NCBI GenBank assembly: GCA_009746045.1
Contig: RPFO01000086.1
Span: forward strand, 974,949 to 1,038,948
DNA: 64,000 bases
Reading direction: 5' to 3'
Source of the DNA: Mesostigma viride
Taxonomy: Eukaryota > Streptophyta > Mesostigmatophyceae > Mesostigmatales > Mesostigmataceae
Notes under the pieces: generated by a model
Database searches by the model: none
What the model was told of the DNA's origin: nothing
The model's input: the letters and a program-made list of their open reading frames with translations, nothing else
Shown: one piece after another, positions 49,517 through 57,744 of the stretch
Layout of the letters: each line of letters opens with the position of its first letter
Numbering within the stretch: position 1 is the first letter of the stretch
Program-made: the position numbers and the translations under genes

Positions 49517-50545
49517 CTAGGCAAAGGGTTCGGGGCACATGATGCCGTAGACCTTCTTCATGCGGTCCCTGTACAATTTCACGAACGCGTCACCGGGGGT
49601 CAGGCGATTGCGCCACCACTCCTCCGCGACCACGTTCGCGACGATGTCGTCGTCCTCCTTCAGCGGCAACGCGTTCAACAGCCAGAACAGGAAGTCCCAC
49701 GCAGGGTCCGTCAGGATGTTGCGAGACACCCGGCAGGTGAGGAGCGACTTGGTCGACTCGTACGGCTGCACGCTGAACCATAGGGCGAACACGGGCTTCT
49801 CGTGCCCGGATATCGCGAACCTCAGGCTGGCGGTGTACGGCAGGTGGAACTCGTTGTCGACCGAGATCGTGAGGGACCCTTTCGCGGGCGGCGGCGACGC
49901 CCTGCCCTCGTCAGGCATGAGGCCGAGGAGCAGGCGTCCCACGAGATCGGCGGTCACCGGATAGCTGTACACGCTCCTCCCGGTGAGAAGGCCCCCGGAC
50001 CCGTCCGTCTCGGTCTTCACGTCGGTGCTCTTGTCGTCCACGATTTTCACCTTGTGGACGTGCGGGAGATGCACGTGGTCCAGTAGGTTCTCCATCACGA
50101 TCATCGGATGCGCGCCGATGGACGAGGAGTACGAAAACGTACGGTATCCGTCGTCGGAGAACTCGGGCATGGTCGGCGGGGATGACTCGCCGTCGCCGAT
50201 GCCGGTGTTCACCCAGACCAGGTCCGTGTCCTCCTTCGCGTCCAGGTAGTTGTCTCCGTTGTTATGCTTGCCCCAGTACATCCCGTGGTACGCGCAACGG
50301 ACGCGGCCGTCATCCACCCTGCAGTTGTGAGATAACCTAGCCCCGCGGTGTGGACACGCGTTCCTGACCGCTAGCGTTTCGTCCCTCTGTCGGTGGTTGT
50401 AGAGGAGGATCTCCTCGTTGTATATCTTCGTCACCTTCGGCTCTCCCGGCTTGCGGCCCACGCACACCCACTTGTCGGGGTGCTCGTTCGATGCGGACGG
50501 TCTGCGTCTCGTCACGACCGCGCAAGTGTGCAATGCCCCCGCCAT
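49517..50545 (-). CDS. Rieske non-haem iron oxygenase
   Basis: 342 residues. The Rieske [2Fe-2S] ligands are C64-x-H66 and C84-x2-H87, with exactly 17 residues between (CPHRGARLSHNC...CAYHGMYW). The mononuclear iron site is NLLDHVHLPHVH, with D156, H159 and H164. This is the oxygenase alpha-subunit architecture of ring-hydroxylating and pheophorbide/phyllobilin-type enzymes, here without the C-terminal membrane helix of pheophorbide a oxygenase. The substrate cannot be told from the sequence. Electron supply would have to come from a host ferredoxin. The intact frame and viral-type neighbours on both sides suggest an auxiliary metabolic gene carried by the virus. Confidence 0.85.
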   Translation of the reverse strand: MAGALHTCAVVTRRRPSASNEHPDKWVCVGRKPGEPKVTKIYNEEILLYNHRQRDETLAVRNACPHRGARLSHNCRVDDGRVRCAYHGMYWGKHNNGDNYLDAKEDTDLVWVNTGIGDGESSPPTMPEFSDDGYRTFSYSSSIGAHPMIVMENLLDHVHLPHVHKVKIVDDKSTDVKTETDGSGGLLTGRSVYSYPVTADLVGRLLLGLMPDEGRASPPPAKGSLTISVDNEFHLPYTASLRFAISGHEKPVFALWFSVQPYESTKSLLTCRVSRNILTDPAWDFLFWLLNALPLKEDDDIVANVVAEEWWRNRLTPGDAFVKLYRDRMKKVYGIMCPEPFA

Positions 50546-50597
50546 GTCTTTCTACGCGGAAAGAAATTGTAGGTGTCCGTGTAAGCGATGGCCGACG

Positions 50598-51131
50598 TCA
50601 GTAGTCGTCGAAGAAGCTGCCGTCGTCCCCCAGGATGTTGGAGCCGTCCAGCCTTTCTACGTTCTGCTTGCGGTGGCACACCGTGTAGGCCGGGTGCGGG
50701 ATGACCGAGTTGTCAGGCTGCTCGTCGCCCAGGAACACGCGCGCGTACCTCTCGTAATCGTCCAGATTGGAGTACACGCTGTTCAGCTTCCCCAAGCGGT
50801 TGGCCACGTCCCGGTTGATGGAGTCGACCACCTCCCAGATGCCGCTGAGGTCGCCGGTCTCCACGGCGCGCCGCTCGAGGAAGGACGCGTCCGAGCGGAG
50901 GCCGTACACCATCCGGATCATCTGCGCCACTTCGTCCTCCAGCACGTCCACGCCCCAGGAAGCCGTAACGCCCTGCTGGATGGCCTGGATGTTAGAGAGG
51001 CGGAACAGCTCGGTGTGCACCGGGTAAGCGGACGCGGCGAGGTCGGGATCGGACATCCTTGCCACCCCCCCGGCGATCCCGCCGTACATGGTGGAAATGG
51101 TGGCATTGGGCACGTTCTCCACGGGATGCAT
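50598..51131 (-). CDS. Hypothetical protein, possible structural protein
   Basis: 177 residues from MHPVENVPNATISTMYGGIA. Helical blocks LFRLSNIQAIQQGVTASWGV, EDEVAQMIRMVYGLRSDASF and WEVVDSINRDVANRLGKLNS are followed by HPAYTVCHRKQNVERLDG. The arrangement recalls a conserved class of giant-virus virion proteins, but I cannot name a family. It shares a 32-base AT-rich intergenic region with the divergent resolvase gene. Confidence 0.55.
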   Translation of the reverse strand: MHPVENVPNATISTMYGGIAGGVARMSDPDLAASAYPVHTELFRLSNIQAIQQGVTASWGVDVLEDEVAQMIRMVYGLRSDASFLERRAVETGDLSGIWEVVDSINRDVANRLGKLNSVYSNLDDYERYARVFLGDEQPDNSVIPHPAYTVCHRKQNVERLDGSNILGDDGSFFDDY

Positions 51132-51163
51132 TTTATATTACCCCATAATATTAAATTGCCGCC
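51132..51163. promoter_or_regulatory. Compact divergent promoter
   Basis: Thirty-two bases, TTTATATTACCCCATAATATTAAATTGCC-like, very AT-rich against a GC-rich background. They separate two divergent start codons (51131 minus, 51164 plus), so they must serve both genes. Confidence 0.55.
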
Positions 51164-51766
51164 ATGATTGTGCTCAGCTTTGACGTGGGGATCGCCAACC
51201 TGGCCTACTGCGTCGTCAAGCTGACCGACGGGGACGGGAACGAGTACGCCAAAGGCCTCCCCTTCGAGATCCTGGGCTGGGAAGTGATCGACCTGAACGC
51301 GCGGTCCCTGGACGAGGCGTGCAGGAAGCTGCCGGGGGAGCTCCTGAAACGCATCGACGTGCTCGGGTGCGCGGACAAGGTCATCATCGAGAGGCAGACG
51401 AAGACCAACGTGAAGATGAAGGTGATGAGCCACGCCCTGCAGGTCTTCTTCGAGAGCCATCTGGTCCTGCGCCCGGTGGTCAGCGACCTGATGAAGCCCA
51501 TGGTGGTCGAGTTCTCGTCCCCGCTGAAGAAGCTGAGCGTGTACTCGGGCCCCCCGATCGCCTGCTCCATTCAGAACTCGTACAGGAGGAACAAGAAGAT
51601 GGCCATCGAGCACACCCTCAAGATCCTGGAGAAGTACCCCGTGTTCGTCGAGTACTTCCACGCCCTCACCAAGAAGGACGACGCCGCCGACGCCCTCCTG
51701 CACGCCCTGGTGGCCCTGCACGAGCACTGGGGCGGCGCCCGAAAGCCCGTGTCTGTGGATGTCTGA
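51164..51766 (+). CDS. Holliday junction resolvase, poxvirus A22/RuvC-like
   Basis: 200 residues. The RNase-H-fold acidic set is visible: D7 in LSFDVGIANLAY, E76 in KVIIERQTK, and D172/D173/D176 in KKDDAADALLHAL. Length and motif order match the A22-type resolvases of poxviruses, phycodnaviruses and mimiviruses, which resolve branched replication intermediates before packaging. The frame is intact. It is followed, on the same strand, by the YqaJ-type exonuclease, suggesting a recombination module. Confidence 0.9.
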   Translation: MIVLSFDVGIANLAYCVVKLTDGDGNEYAKGLPFEILGWEVIDLNARSLDEACRKLPGELLKRIDVLGCADKVIIERQTKTNVKMKVMSHALQVFFESHLVLRPVVSDLMKPMVVEFSSPLKKLSVYSGPPIACSIQNSYRRNKKMAIEHTLKILEKYPVFVEYFHALTKKDDAADALLHALVALHEHWGGARKPVSVDV

Positions 51767-51913
51767 GTGCGGCTAGCCGGTCGCCAAAAAAATCCCCTCC
51801 CTGTATGCAAATGGGACGCGCGGCCAGATGGCAGAACTCGTTGAGACACCGACGGAGCAGGCGGGCGAGGGGGCGAGGAGTACGTCCACCCCGTAGTCAG
51901 AGGCCTGCTGAAC

Positions 51914-52657
51914 ATGAAGACGGCGCCCCAGCACTCGCCCGAGTGGTTCGCGATACGTGACCGGATGTTGACCGCGTCCGACGTGGCAGCCGCGATAGGA
52001 GCGAATCCGTATCAAAGCGTCGACAAACTTCTCCGGAAGAAGCTGGGGGATGACAAGTACGTGTTCCAGGGCAACGCGGCCACTCGACACGGGAACGAGA
52101 ACGAGGATGTGGCCGCGCAGGAGTACGCGCGCAGGACGGGGAAGAAGTGCCTCCAATTCGGCCTCATACCCCATCCCTTGCACCCGTGGCTCGGGGGGAG
52201 CCCGGATCGCATCACCACCGACGGCGTCCTGGTGGAGATCAAGTGCCCCATCAAGCGGGACATCAAGCACGAAATACCCTCCTACTACCTCCCCCAGGTC
52301 CAGGTGCTTTTGGAGATCGTCAACCTGGAGATGTGCCATTTCGTGCAGTTCCGCCCGTCCAGCACCTGGGCGGAGATGGAGATGGACATCCTGGAGGTCA
52401 AGCGGGACCGAAACTGGTTCCGCCAGAAGCTGCCTCTCATGCAGAAGTTCAGGGACGTGTGGGTAGAGGCTACCGAGAACGGGGGGCTGCAGTACCTGCA
52501 CAAGAAGGGGGTCTTCTGCAGCAGCTCCTCGTCGGGGGACGAGTGCGAGGAGGACGCGGCCAATGGGAGGAAAAAGCGCCGGGTCGTGGAGGTCACTATC
52601 GACCCCCCCTTCCCGTTTATAGAGAGGCCAGCGGTGATGGACAGTGGGATCTCTTGA
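51914..52657 (+). CDS. YqaJ/lambda-type viral exonuclease (recombinase)
   Basis: 247 residues. Conserved blocks: SPEWFAIRDRMLTASDVAAA (residues 8-27), GNAATRHGNENEDVAAQEY, HPWLGGSPDRI with D98, VEIKCPIK with E108 and K110, and YYLPQVQ with Q128/Q130. These are the catalytic elements of the PD-(D/E)XK exonucleases that resect DNA ends for single-strand annealing recombination. The C-terminal tail is charged (EDAANGRKKRRVV), possibly a nuclear signal. The frame is intact. In many large DNA viruses this enzyme supports recombination-linked replication. Confidence 0.9.
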   Translation: MKTAPQHSPEWFAIRDRMLTASDVAAAIGANPYQSVDKLLRKKLGDDKYVFQGNAATRHGNENEDVAAQEYARRTGKKCLQFGLIPHPLHPWLGGSPDRITTDGVLVEIKCPIKRDIKHEIPSYYLPQVQVLLEIVNLEMCHFVQFRPSSTWAEMEMDILEVKRDRNWFRQKLPLMQKFRDVWVEATENGGLQYLHKKGVFCSSSSSGDECEEDAANGRKKRRVVEVTIDPPFPFIERPAVMDSGIS

Positions 52658-52697
52658 TGGAAGGGTGAATTCATTTCTCAATTAATTTATAAGACAC

Positions 52698-53237
52698 ATG
52701 ACCGTTCGTCATGCCATCACCAGGTGTCAATTCCATAAGATCATGAAGGCCATGATGCACATGCCCGAGAATGACAGGATGTCCTTCTGCTCCGGGATCA
52801 TCCGCGATTTGCAGACGGGCGCGTATGGGGTAGAAGAGGGCGCCGAGCGCGCCTTGGGAGAGCTCGTCCGAATGAGAGACAGAGACAGTCCCCCCCTCCG
52901 CCTCCCGATGCACGCCATCCAAAGGAGGGGGCAGAAGGCATTTGAGGCCTTTTTAGGAGCGGGCGGGGCTCTCAGCCCAACCTCGAGTGGGACAACGCGA
53001 AGTCCTCGAAGGCCGCGAACGTCAAGTCTTGAAGCAGCGGGTAACCGTACGCCGCGCACTGCTCCTTCAGCGTCAGGTAGAGATTCAGCAGCTCGTCTCT
53101 GTACTGGCACTGAAAATGGTCCGGCAAGTCAGCAAGGGGGCGACACGTGTCGCAGCCCTCGCATCCATCGTCGCATCCCTTCCCTGGCGCGCATGTGCTG
53201 CTGTCATCCTTGGGGTGGGTGTTGCGGTTGTCCATGA
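52698..53237 (+). CDS. Hypothetical protein, C-terminus doubtful
   Basis: Residues 1-95 (MTVRHAITRCQFHKIMKAMM, FCSGIIRDLQTGAYGVEEGA, LGELVRMRD, MHAIQRRGQKAFEAFLGAGG) look like a helical protein with normal viral codon use. The rest (Ser/Arg/Pro-rich) overlaps the minus-strand gene at 52972-53247 and is probably read-through in the wrong frame. The true end is likely near 52990. Confidence 0.5.
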   Translation: MTVRHAITRCQFHKIMKAMMHMPENDRMSFCSGIIRDLQTGAYGVEEGAERALGELVRMRDRDSPPLRLPMHAIQRRGQKAFEAFLGAGGALSPTSSGTTRSPRRPRTSSLEAAGNRTPRTAPSASGRDSAARLCTGTENGPASQQGGDTCRSPRIHRRIPSLARMCCCHPWGGCCGCP

Positions 53238-53247
53238 TAGGGTGCAA
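52972..53247 (-). CDS. Small cysteine-rich protein
   Basis: 91 residues from MHPIMDNRNTHPKDDSS. CAPGKGCDDGCEGCDTC gives five closely spaced Cys, then helices (YRDELLNLYLTLKEQCAAYG). Metal binding is plausible. No family is recognised. It overlaps the doubtful C-terminus of the plus-strand gene. Confidence 0.5.
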   Translation of the reverse strand: MHPIMDNRNTHPKDDSSTCAPGKGCDDGCEGCDTCRPLADLPDHFQCQYRDELLNLYLTLKEQCAAYGYPLLQDLTFAAFEDFALSHSRLG

Positions 53248-53297
53248 CGGACTTCGGGCGTGTGCGAGAGAGAGTTACCAGTCGCCGAGATTTCTTT

Positions 53298-53519
53298 TTA
53301 CCACCCGTAGCCGCGGTACCCGCCCCTGGCTGGAAGCAGGGCCGACGGGACGTACAGCCCCAGCACGAGCGCCACCAGCCAGAACGGCGTGAGCGTCTGC
53401 CGCGCGCCGACCCCGAACTTCATGGGGCGCCCGTCCGGCTCGAACATGCACGCGGGTTTCGCGCGCAGGAGCAGGTAGGACGCCGCGAAGAAGACCAGGA
53501 GAGACGGCAACGTGTCCAT
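53298..53519 (-). CDS. Small two-pass membrane protein of giant-virus type
   Basis: 73 residues from the ATG at 53519 (MDTLPSLLVFFAASYLLLRA). The order hydrophobic segment, KPACMFEPDGRPMKFGVG, then TPFWLVALVLGLYVPSALL is a pattern I recognise from small membrane proteins of mimivirus-like genomes (KPK-FMF-x-G-x-x-K-x-FG...PFWLV). Probably a virion membrane component. Confidence 0.7.
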   Translation of the reverse strand: MDTLPSLLVFFAASYLLLRAKPACMFEPDGRPMKFGVGARQTLTPFWLVALVLGLYVPSALLPARGGYRGYGW

Positions 53520-53545
53520 CGTCAGGTTGCTATTAGACGAGAATT

Positions 53546-54316
53546 TTATCCCGCCGCCCCCATTATGCGCACCACAGCGTGGGCCTCGCGATCCCTCTTC
53601 ACGCTCACGACCACCTTCCCCGGCCCGTCGCCAGACTCCGACCCCTCGCCCGTTTCCCTCACCTTGCGCCTGTACCTCTGCGCTATGAACTCGGGCATGT
53701 CCGGGCCTTGCGCCAAAAGGTTGTCGAGCGTCAGCCGGCAGACCTGGATGAACTCGAACGCATTCTGACGGTGGGCCCGGGGCTTGGTCAGCTCGCAATC
53801 GATCTCCCGGAAGAAGGACCCGAATCGGTTCGACATCTGCTTGTGCTGCTCGGACCGTCTTGTGAACTGCATGAAGTTCTGGACGCCGGTCAGCGCCGAC
53901 ACCACCATGCTGACCACGCCGATAGCGATGGCCGCCGTGTCGCCGTAATGGCTGCCGGATGCCACCTTCGAAAGAGAGGCGGTGCCGGCCACCGTGGACA
54001 GGATGATCGCCGGAATGCCCAACCCCTGAGACCAGCTGCGGAAGTAGCGTGACGCCATGTCGTGCATGTGGCGAAACCCGACCCCCTTCTGGCCCCATCC
54101 GTACACCAGCTCCTCCATGTCGCGCGTCCACTCGGAGTTTGTCTCCTTGTCGCGGATCACGTACTTGTAGATGCCCATGTCGTGGGCGTTCTCCAGGTTC
54201 GTAGTGAGCTTCGTCATGTCGTACTTGGGGGAGCTGGCCGGCGTGACGTCAGAGCTGCCCCCGTCCGTCTTGATATCCGTCAGAATGGGGTGGGGGTGCA
54301 TCTCCTTGTGGCTCAT
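53546..54316 (-). CDS. SLATT-like two-helix membrane protein
   Basis: 256 residues from the ATG at 54316 (MSHKEMHPHPILTDIKTD). ELVYGWGQKGVGFRHMHDMA is followed by two membrane helices (GIPAIILSTVAGTASL and AIAIGVVSMVVSALTGVQNF). RSEQHKQMSNRFGSFFREID and AFEFIQVCRLTLDNLLAQGP come next. This matches the SLATT-type arrangement also seen in many giant-virus proteins, where it is thought to be a pore-forming or membrane-sensing domain; the role here is unknown. The frame is intact. Confidence 0.7.
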   Translation of the reverse strand: MSHKEMHPHPILTDIKTDGGSSDVTPASSPKYDMTKLTTNLENAHDMGIYKYVIRDKETNSEWTRDMEELVYGWGQKGVGFRHMHDMASRYFRSWSQGLGIPAIILSTVAGTASLSKVASGSHYGDTAAIAIGVVSMVVSALTGVQNFMQFTRRSEQHKQMSNRFGSFFREIDCELTKPRAHRQNAFEFIQVCRLTLDNLLAQGPDMPEFIAQRYRRKVRETGEGSESGDGPGKVVVSVKRDREAHAVVRIMGAAG

Positions 54317-54398
54317 CTTTGTAGTAGTTTTTTTTTTGTGCCTGTCTGCCCCCGAGCGCACGTAAAACGGCGCAATTTATTTCTCGCCCTTGATTGCG

Positions 54399-54572
54399 AT
54401 GGACCCCTCGCTCGTCCTGTCGCTGACTGTCTTCGTGTCCTTCTGGTCTCTCGTGACCTGTCTCTTCCCCTTCCGACAGGCCTACGTCGAGGTAGACGGT
54501 GATGGGGGATCCCTACTCTGCCGCCACGCGCTGGCTGGTCCAGAAGGACTTGTTTGTCGGCAAGACGGATGA
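54399..54572 (+). CDS. Possible small membrane protein upstream of primase
   Basis: 57 residues from MDPSLVLSLTVFVSFWSLVT, with one strong hydrophobic segment. The last 23 residues overlap the primase start in another frame. It could be a real short virion protein or a chance frame. Confidence 0.35.
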   Translation: MDPSLVLSLTVFVSFWSLVTCLFPFRQAYVEVDGDGGSLLCRHALAGPEGLVCRQDG

Positions 54573-56034
54573 GTACACCCACCTGCTGCTGGACGGGTTC
54601 CGGGGCGGCCGCGTGGCCATGGACGCCGAGAACCTGCACTACTTCTACGAAAAGGTCGCCAAGGACGGCAAGGACGGAAAGAACCTCGTCGTCGAGCAGA
54701 AGCCGCGGGACGGGCCGTTCCCCTTCTTCCTCGATCTGGACTGCGTCGACGAGAAGGACATGGGGGACGTGGTCATCCACCAGTGGCTGCCGAGGGTCCA
54801 GGAGGTGCTGGCCGCGTGCGCGCGGTTCCAGGACCGCGACCTCACCCTGGACCACACGATGGTGGTCTGTCGCGCACCACCCAAGGACCGGAAGGACGGG
54901 GTGAAGACCGGATTTCACGTGCACTTCCCCTACGTGCCCGTCGACAGGGACGCCGCCCTCCTCCTCCGATCCATCATCGTGGAGAAGCTGCAGGCGGAGC
55001 TAGGGGAGCGCCCCCCAGAGAACCCGTGGAGCGCCGTGGTCGACAAGACCGTGCTGCTGGACAACGGGATCCGCATCCTGTGGAGCTGGAAGTGCGAGCG
55101 CTGCGTGCCGTGCATGAAGAAGATCCACAAGCTCGACGAGAACAACTGCGAGAAGTTGAGCGGGCCGGACGCGCGCTGCGGCCGGTGCGAGTTCTGCCTG
55201 ACCAAGTCGAGGCTGTTCAAAGGGTGCGAGCTGTGCGAGCGCACTCGGATCTACGACAAGCGCGCCTACCACCCCTGGGGCATCGTGGGCGGCGATGGCG
55301 AGGTGGAGCAGGAGTTCACGGACGAGGACGTGAAGGAGGACCCCCTGAAGTTCCTCAAGTTGACCTCCGTGCGCCTGTACGTCGAGCAGGAGGTCCCGCG
55401 CCTGGTAATCACTCCGCCGGCATCCTACGACCCGGCCACGTGCGTGACCTCGGCCGAGAAGGACAAGGGGAAGCGCAAGGCCAAGCCCGCGAAACTGAAG
55501 ACAGAACAGGCCGAGCGGGACGCGCAACGGCTGGGGTTCCACAAGCAGCACGGAGATTGCGTGCAGCCCTCCTCCCCGCGGTGGGGGGCCGCGCGTGACG
55601 CGGTGCACCTGATGGCGAAGGCGGCCCCCGTCACGAACGTGTTCGTGAGCGGCTCCATGTACTCGGCGTGGACCAAGTACCGGACGTGCGGCAACAAAGG
55701 GGGGGAGCACGCCCACAACAACGTGTGGTTCACGATATCCCCGGACGGCGTGAGGCAGCGCTGCTTTGACGAGGACTGCAGGGGGTACAGGTCCGAGCCT
55801 ACGCAAATAACACCGGCGCTCCGCTCGGTCTTGTTCCCATCGCCGTCCGCGGCCGTTCAGTCCTGCGCGGCGGAGGCGGGGAGTTGCCCAACCAGTCCCC
55901 CAGAGGTGGCGCCCAGGGGAGACGTGGAGATTACAGGACTTCTGTTCGGACCGGGGGCTCCGGGGGGTCCAAGGGGTCTAGGGGGTCCAGGGGGTCCAGG
56001 GGGACTGGGGGCTGCAGAGGCTCTGGGGGGGTAG
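54502..56034 (+). CDS. Archaeo-eukaryotic/UL52-type primase
   Basis: 510 residues. GPFPFFLDLDCVD at about 72-84 holds the paired Asp of the primase active site. VKTGFHVHFPYVPV (about 138-151) is the S/T-x-H-type motif. A central Cys-rich block (CERCVPC, CGRCEFC, CELCERTR) probably binds zinc. The C-terminal CGN...HAHNNVWF...CFDEDCRGYRS is the UL52-type zinc element. It would prime DNA synthesis together with the SF3 helicase at 44917. The last 30 residues are a Gly/Pro repeat (GGTCCAGGGG minisatellite), and host-like sequence starts right after, so the original C-terminus may have been replaced at the junction. Confidence 0.88.
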   Translation: MGDPYSAATRWLVQKDLFVGKTDEYTHLLLDGFRGGRVAMDAENLHYFYEKVAKDGKDGKNLVVEQKPRDGPFPFFLDLDCVDEKDMGDVVIHQWLPRVQEVLAACARFQDRDLTLDHTMVVCRAPPKDRKDGVKTGFHVHFPYVPVDRDAALLLRSIIVEKLQAELGERPPENPWSAVVDKTVLLDNGIRILWSWKCERCVPCMKKIHKLDENNCEKLSGPDARCGRCEFCLTKSRLFKGCELCERTRIYDKRAYHPWGIVGGDGEVEQEFTDEDVKEDPLKFLKLTSVRLYVEQEVPRLVITPPASYDPATCVTSAEKDKGKRKAKPAKLKTEQAERDAQRLGFHKQHGDCVQPSSPRWGAARDAVHLMAKAAPVTNVFVSGSMYSAWTKYRTCGNKGGEHAHNNVWFTISPDGVRQRCFDEDCRGYRSEPTQITPALRSVLFPSPSAAVQSCAAEAGSCPTSPPEVAPRGDVEITGLLFGPGAPGGPRGLGGPGGPGGLGAAEALGG

Positions 56035-56040
56035 CTCACG
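55935..56040. repeat. GGTCCAGGGG minisatellite at the right end of the viral block
   Basis: Short tandem GGGTCCAGG/GGGTCTAGG units encode the Gly-rich primase tail. Codon use and gene density change immediately after, marking the probable right boundary of the viral insertion. Confidence 0.6.
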
Positions 56041-56136
56041 TAGTTGCTGGGGATCGAGTCTATTCTCCACCACCTTGCGGCGGTGGAGCTTCTGGGCATC
56101 CGGGTCACTTGGGGGTTTGCTGGGGGAGCTGGGGAC

Positions 56137-57190
56137 TCAGTGTGCCCTGGCTCTTGCCCTGCAGCACCCTTGGTGACACGGCCCCTCCAGCCACTCCCTC
56201 TGGCTCAAATCAGTGCCAGGGGTGGGGAGGGTCTGTGAAGGGAGTGCAGGCGTTTCTGTTGCCTGCATCTTCTCCTGCAGCTTGGTCAGCTGCAACAGGA
56301 GGGATTGGAGTTGGTTCGCTGTTATTAGCATGACCCCCTCGTCCCTCTGTGCAACAACCAGCTCATTGAAGAGGCGCTCATGGAGCACCTCTCCAGCTTG
56401 CATGGCAGCCAGCTGCTTTTCAGCAGTCATGTTGCGGGCCGCAGTCTTTTTGCGGTCCCGCTCTTGCTGTGCAAGACGGCGTGCCTCTACAAACTGGGCG
56501 GCGGCCTGTTCGACCGCCTGATTGAGTGGATTCATCTCAATCTCCCCATCAGAAACCCCTGGGGAGAGGGTGACCTCGTCATCAGTCAGACAGCTGAATG
56601 CTGCCGATGACGGGTCCTGGGACCTTCTTGGTCCGCATTTTGAACATGTATGCGTCCCTCTTCAGCTTCCTCTCGTACCCCCCCGCTTTCTGAGCGGATG
56701 AGGGTACGATCGGCACCCCCGCTTGTTCTCCACCGCTTTTGGCTATTCCGCCCTCCTCCTGAGGAGGTTGGGACGTTGCCTTAGCGGGGAGGTCAGCGGG
56801 GCTTGCCTGAGGGCTGGGGGACCGCATACTGCTTACAGATTTTTGCGAGCTAGCTGGGCTAGAAAAAACAGATTTTTCGGCCTGTTCGGCTAAGGAGGTT
56901 ACCTGTTTTTGCTGGGCTACCAGCTGCCGCTTTTAGGCGGCCGCCTTGACGCTTTGCTGAGCTATCGCTGTCGCTAGCTGCCTAGCCACTAGCTGTTCCT
57001 GCTCCGCCTGCGCCCTTCTTGCTTTCTTAATTTTCTTTGCCGCAGCCTTCTCCTCTACTGTTGGTACTGTCTGCCAGCCAGCATCATCTATCCGCTTCTT
57101 TTTAAATTTCAGGCCTGGCATAATATGGTCTCCCATGATTTTGTCTATGGTAAACGACTTTAATTCAAGAATGGACCTCTCAATGCTCAA
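56137..57190 (-). pseudogene. Coiled-coil protein gene with a stop and a frameshift
   Basis: Reads from MSIERSILELKSFTIDKIMG through KKKRIDDAGWQTVPTVEEKA to an in-frame TAA at 56933-56935. It continues in the same frame (KRQLVAQQKQVTSLAEQAEK, then KLKRDAYMFKMRTKKVPGP). It then shifts near 56590 to DDEVTLSPGVSDGEIEMNPL, NQAVEQAAAQFVEARRLAQQ and VMLITANQLQSLLLQLTKLQ. If repaired, it would be about 350 residues, Lys/Ala/Gln-rich and helical. No family is recognised; it could be a transposon accessory protein or a viral gene. Codon use is less GC-biased than in the viral block. Confidence 0.5.
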
Positions 57191-57744
57191 TGGCCTGACG
57201 CATGTGTTTATTACAATAAATCACAAGCCCCGCACACAACGTGCACAAGGGCATTAATTTAGCATTCTCGACAAGCAACGCCCTGCCCGGCTGCCACGTC
57301 TGGAGCAGCCGACAGTGGCCGTTGGGCTCTGTGGTGCAGCCTGAGTGGCGCGACGCCATGCACTGCTAGACTCTCAGGACCCTCGTCCAACATCCCACAC
57401 CTCGATCAATGCCAGTCCCGAGTGGGTACTGCATGGCGACGCCGTACCGCCAATCCCACTTGGGTACTGGCATCCGTCACCAGGACTCGGCTATCGAATA
57501 GTCTAGCCTGCCGAATCACATATAGCCGGGACTTCTGACCGAGCCTACATGTGCGAAACCCCAGATAGCACATTGCTATCGGGTACTTAGTAGCCTATAC
57601 ATGTCCACGACTAGAGGCTAACTCCAGCACCTCCAGACACCCCAGCTTAGGGGAATATGTAAGCAGTAGTAGTGTAGAATAGTAAGGCCCTAGCCATGCA
57701 CCGTGGCCTTGTACATGCATGTACGCCTATTATGGGCCCCCTAC
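57191..57744. other. Spacer with a LINE 3' fragment
   Basis: 57191-57640 shows no gene. 57650-57735 (GCAGTAGTAGTGTAGAATAG ... CGCCTATTATGGGCCC) matches the LINE 3' region at 3551-3615, in plus orientation, directly before the LTR. Confidence 0.5.

Noticed and set aside
27421-56040. Terminal inverted repeats that would make the block a Polinton-like or virophage unit
   Set aside because: The C-rich 31-bp repeat at the left and the GGTCCAGGGG repeat at the right do not match each other, and no retroviral-type integrase or protein-primed polymerase is seen.
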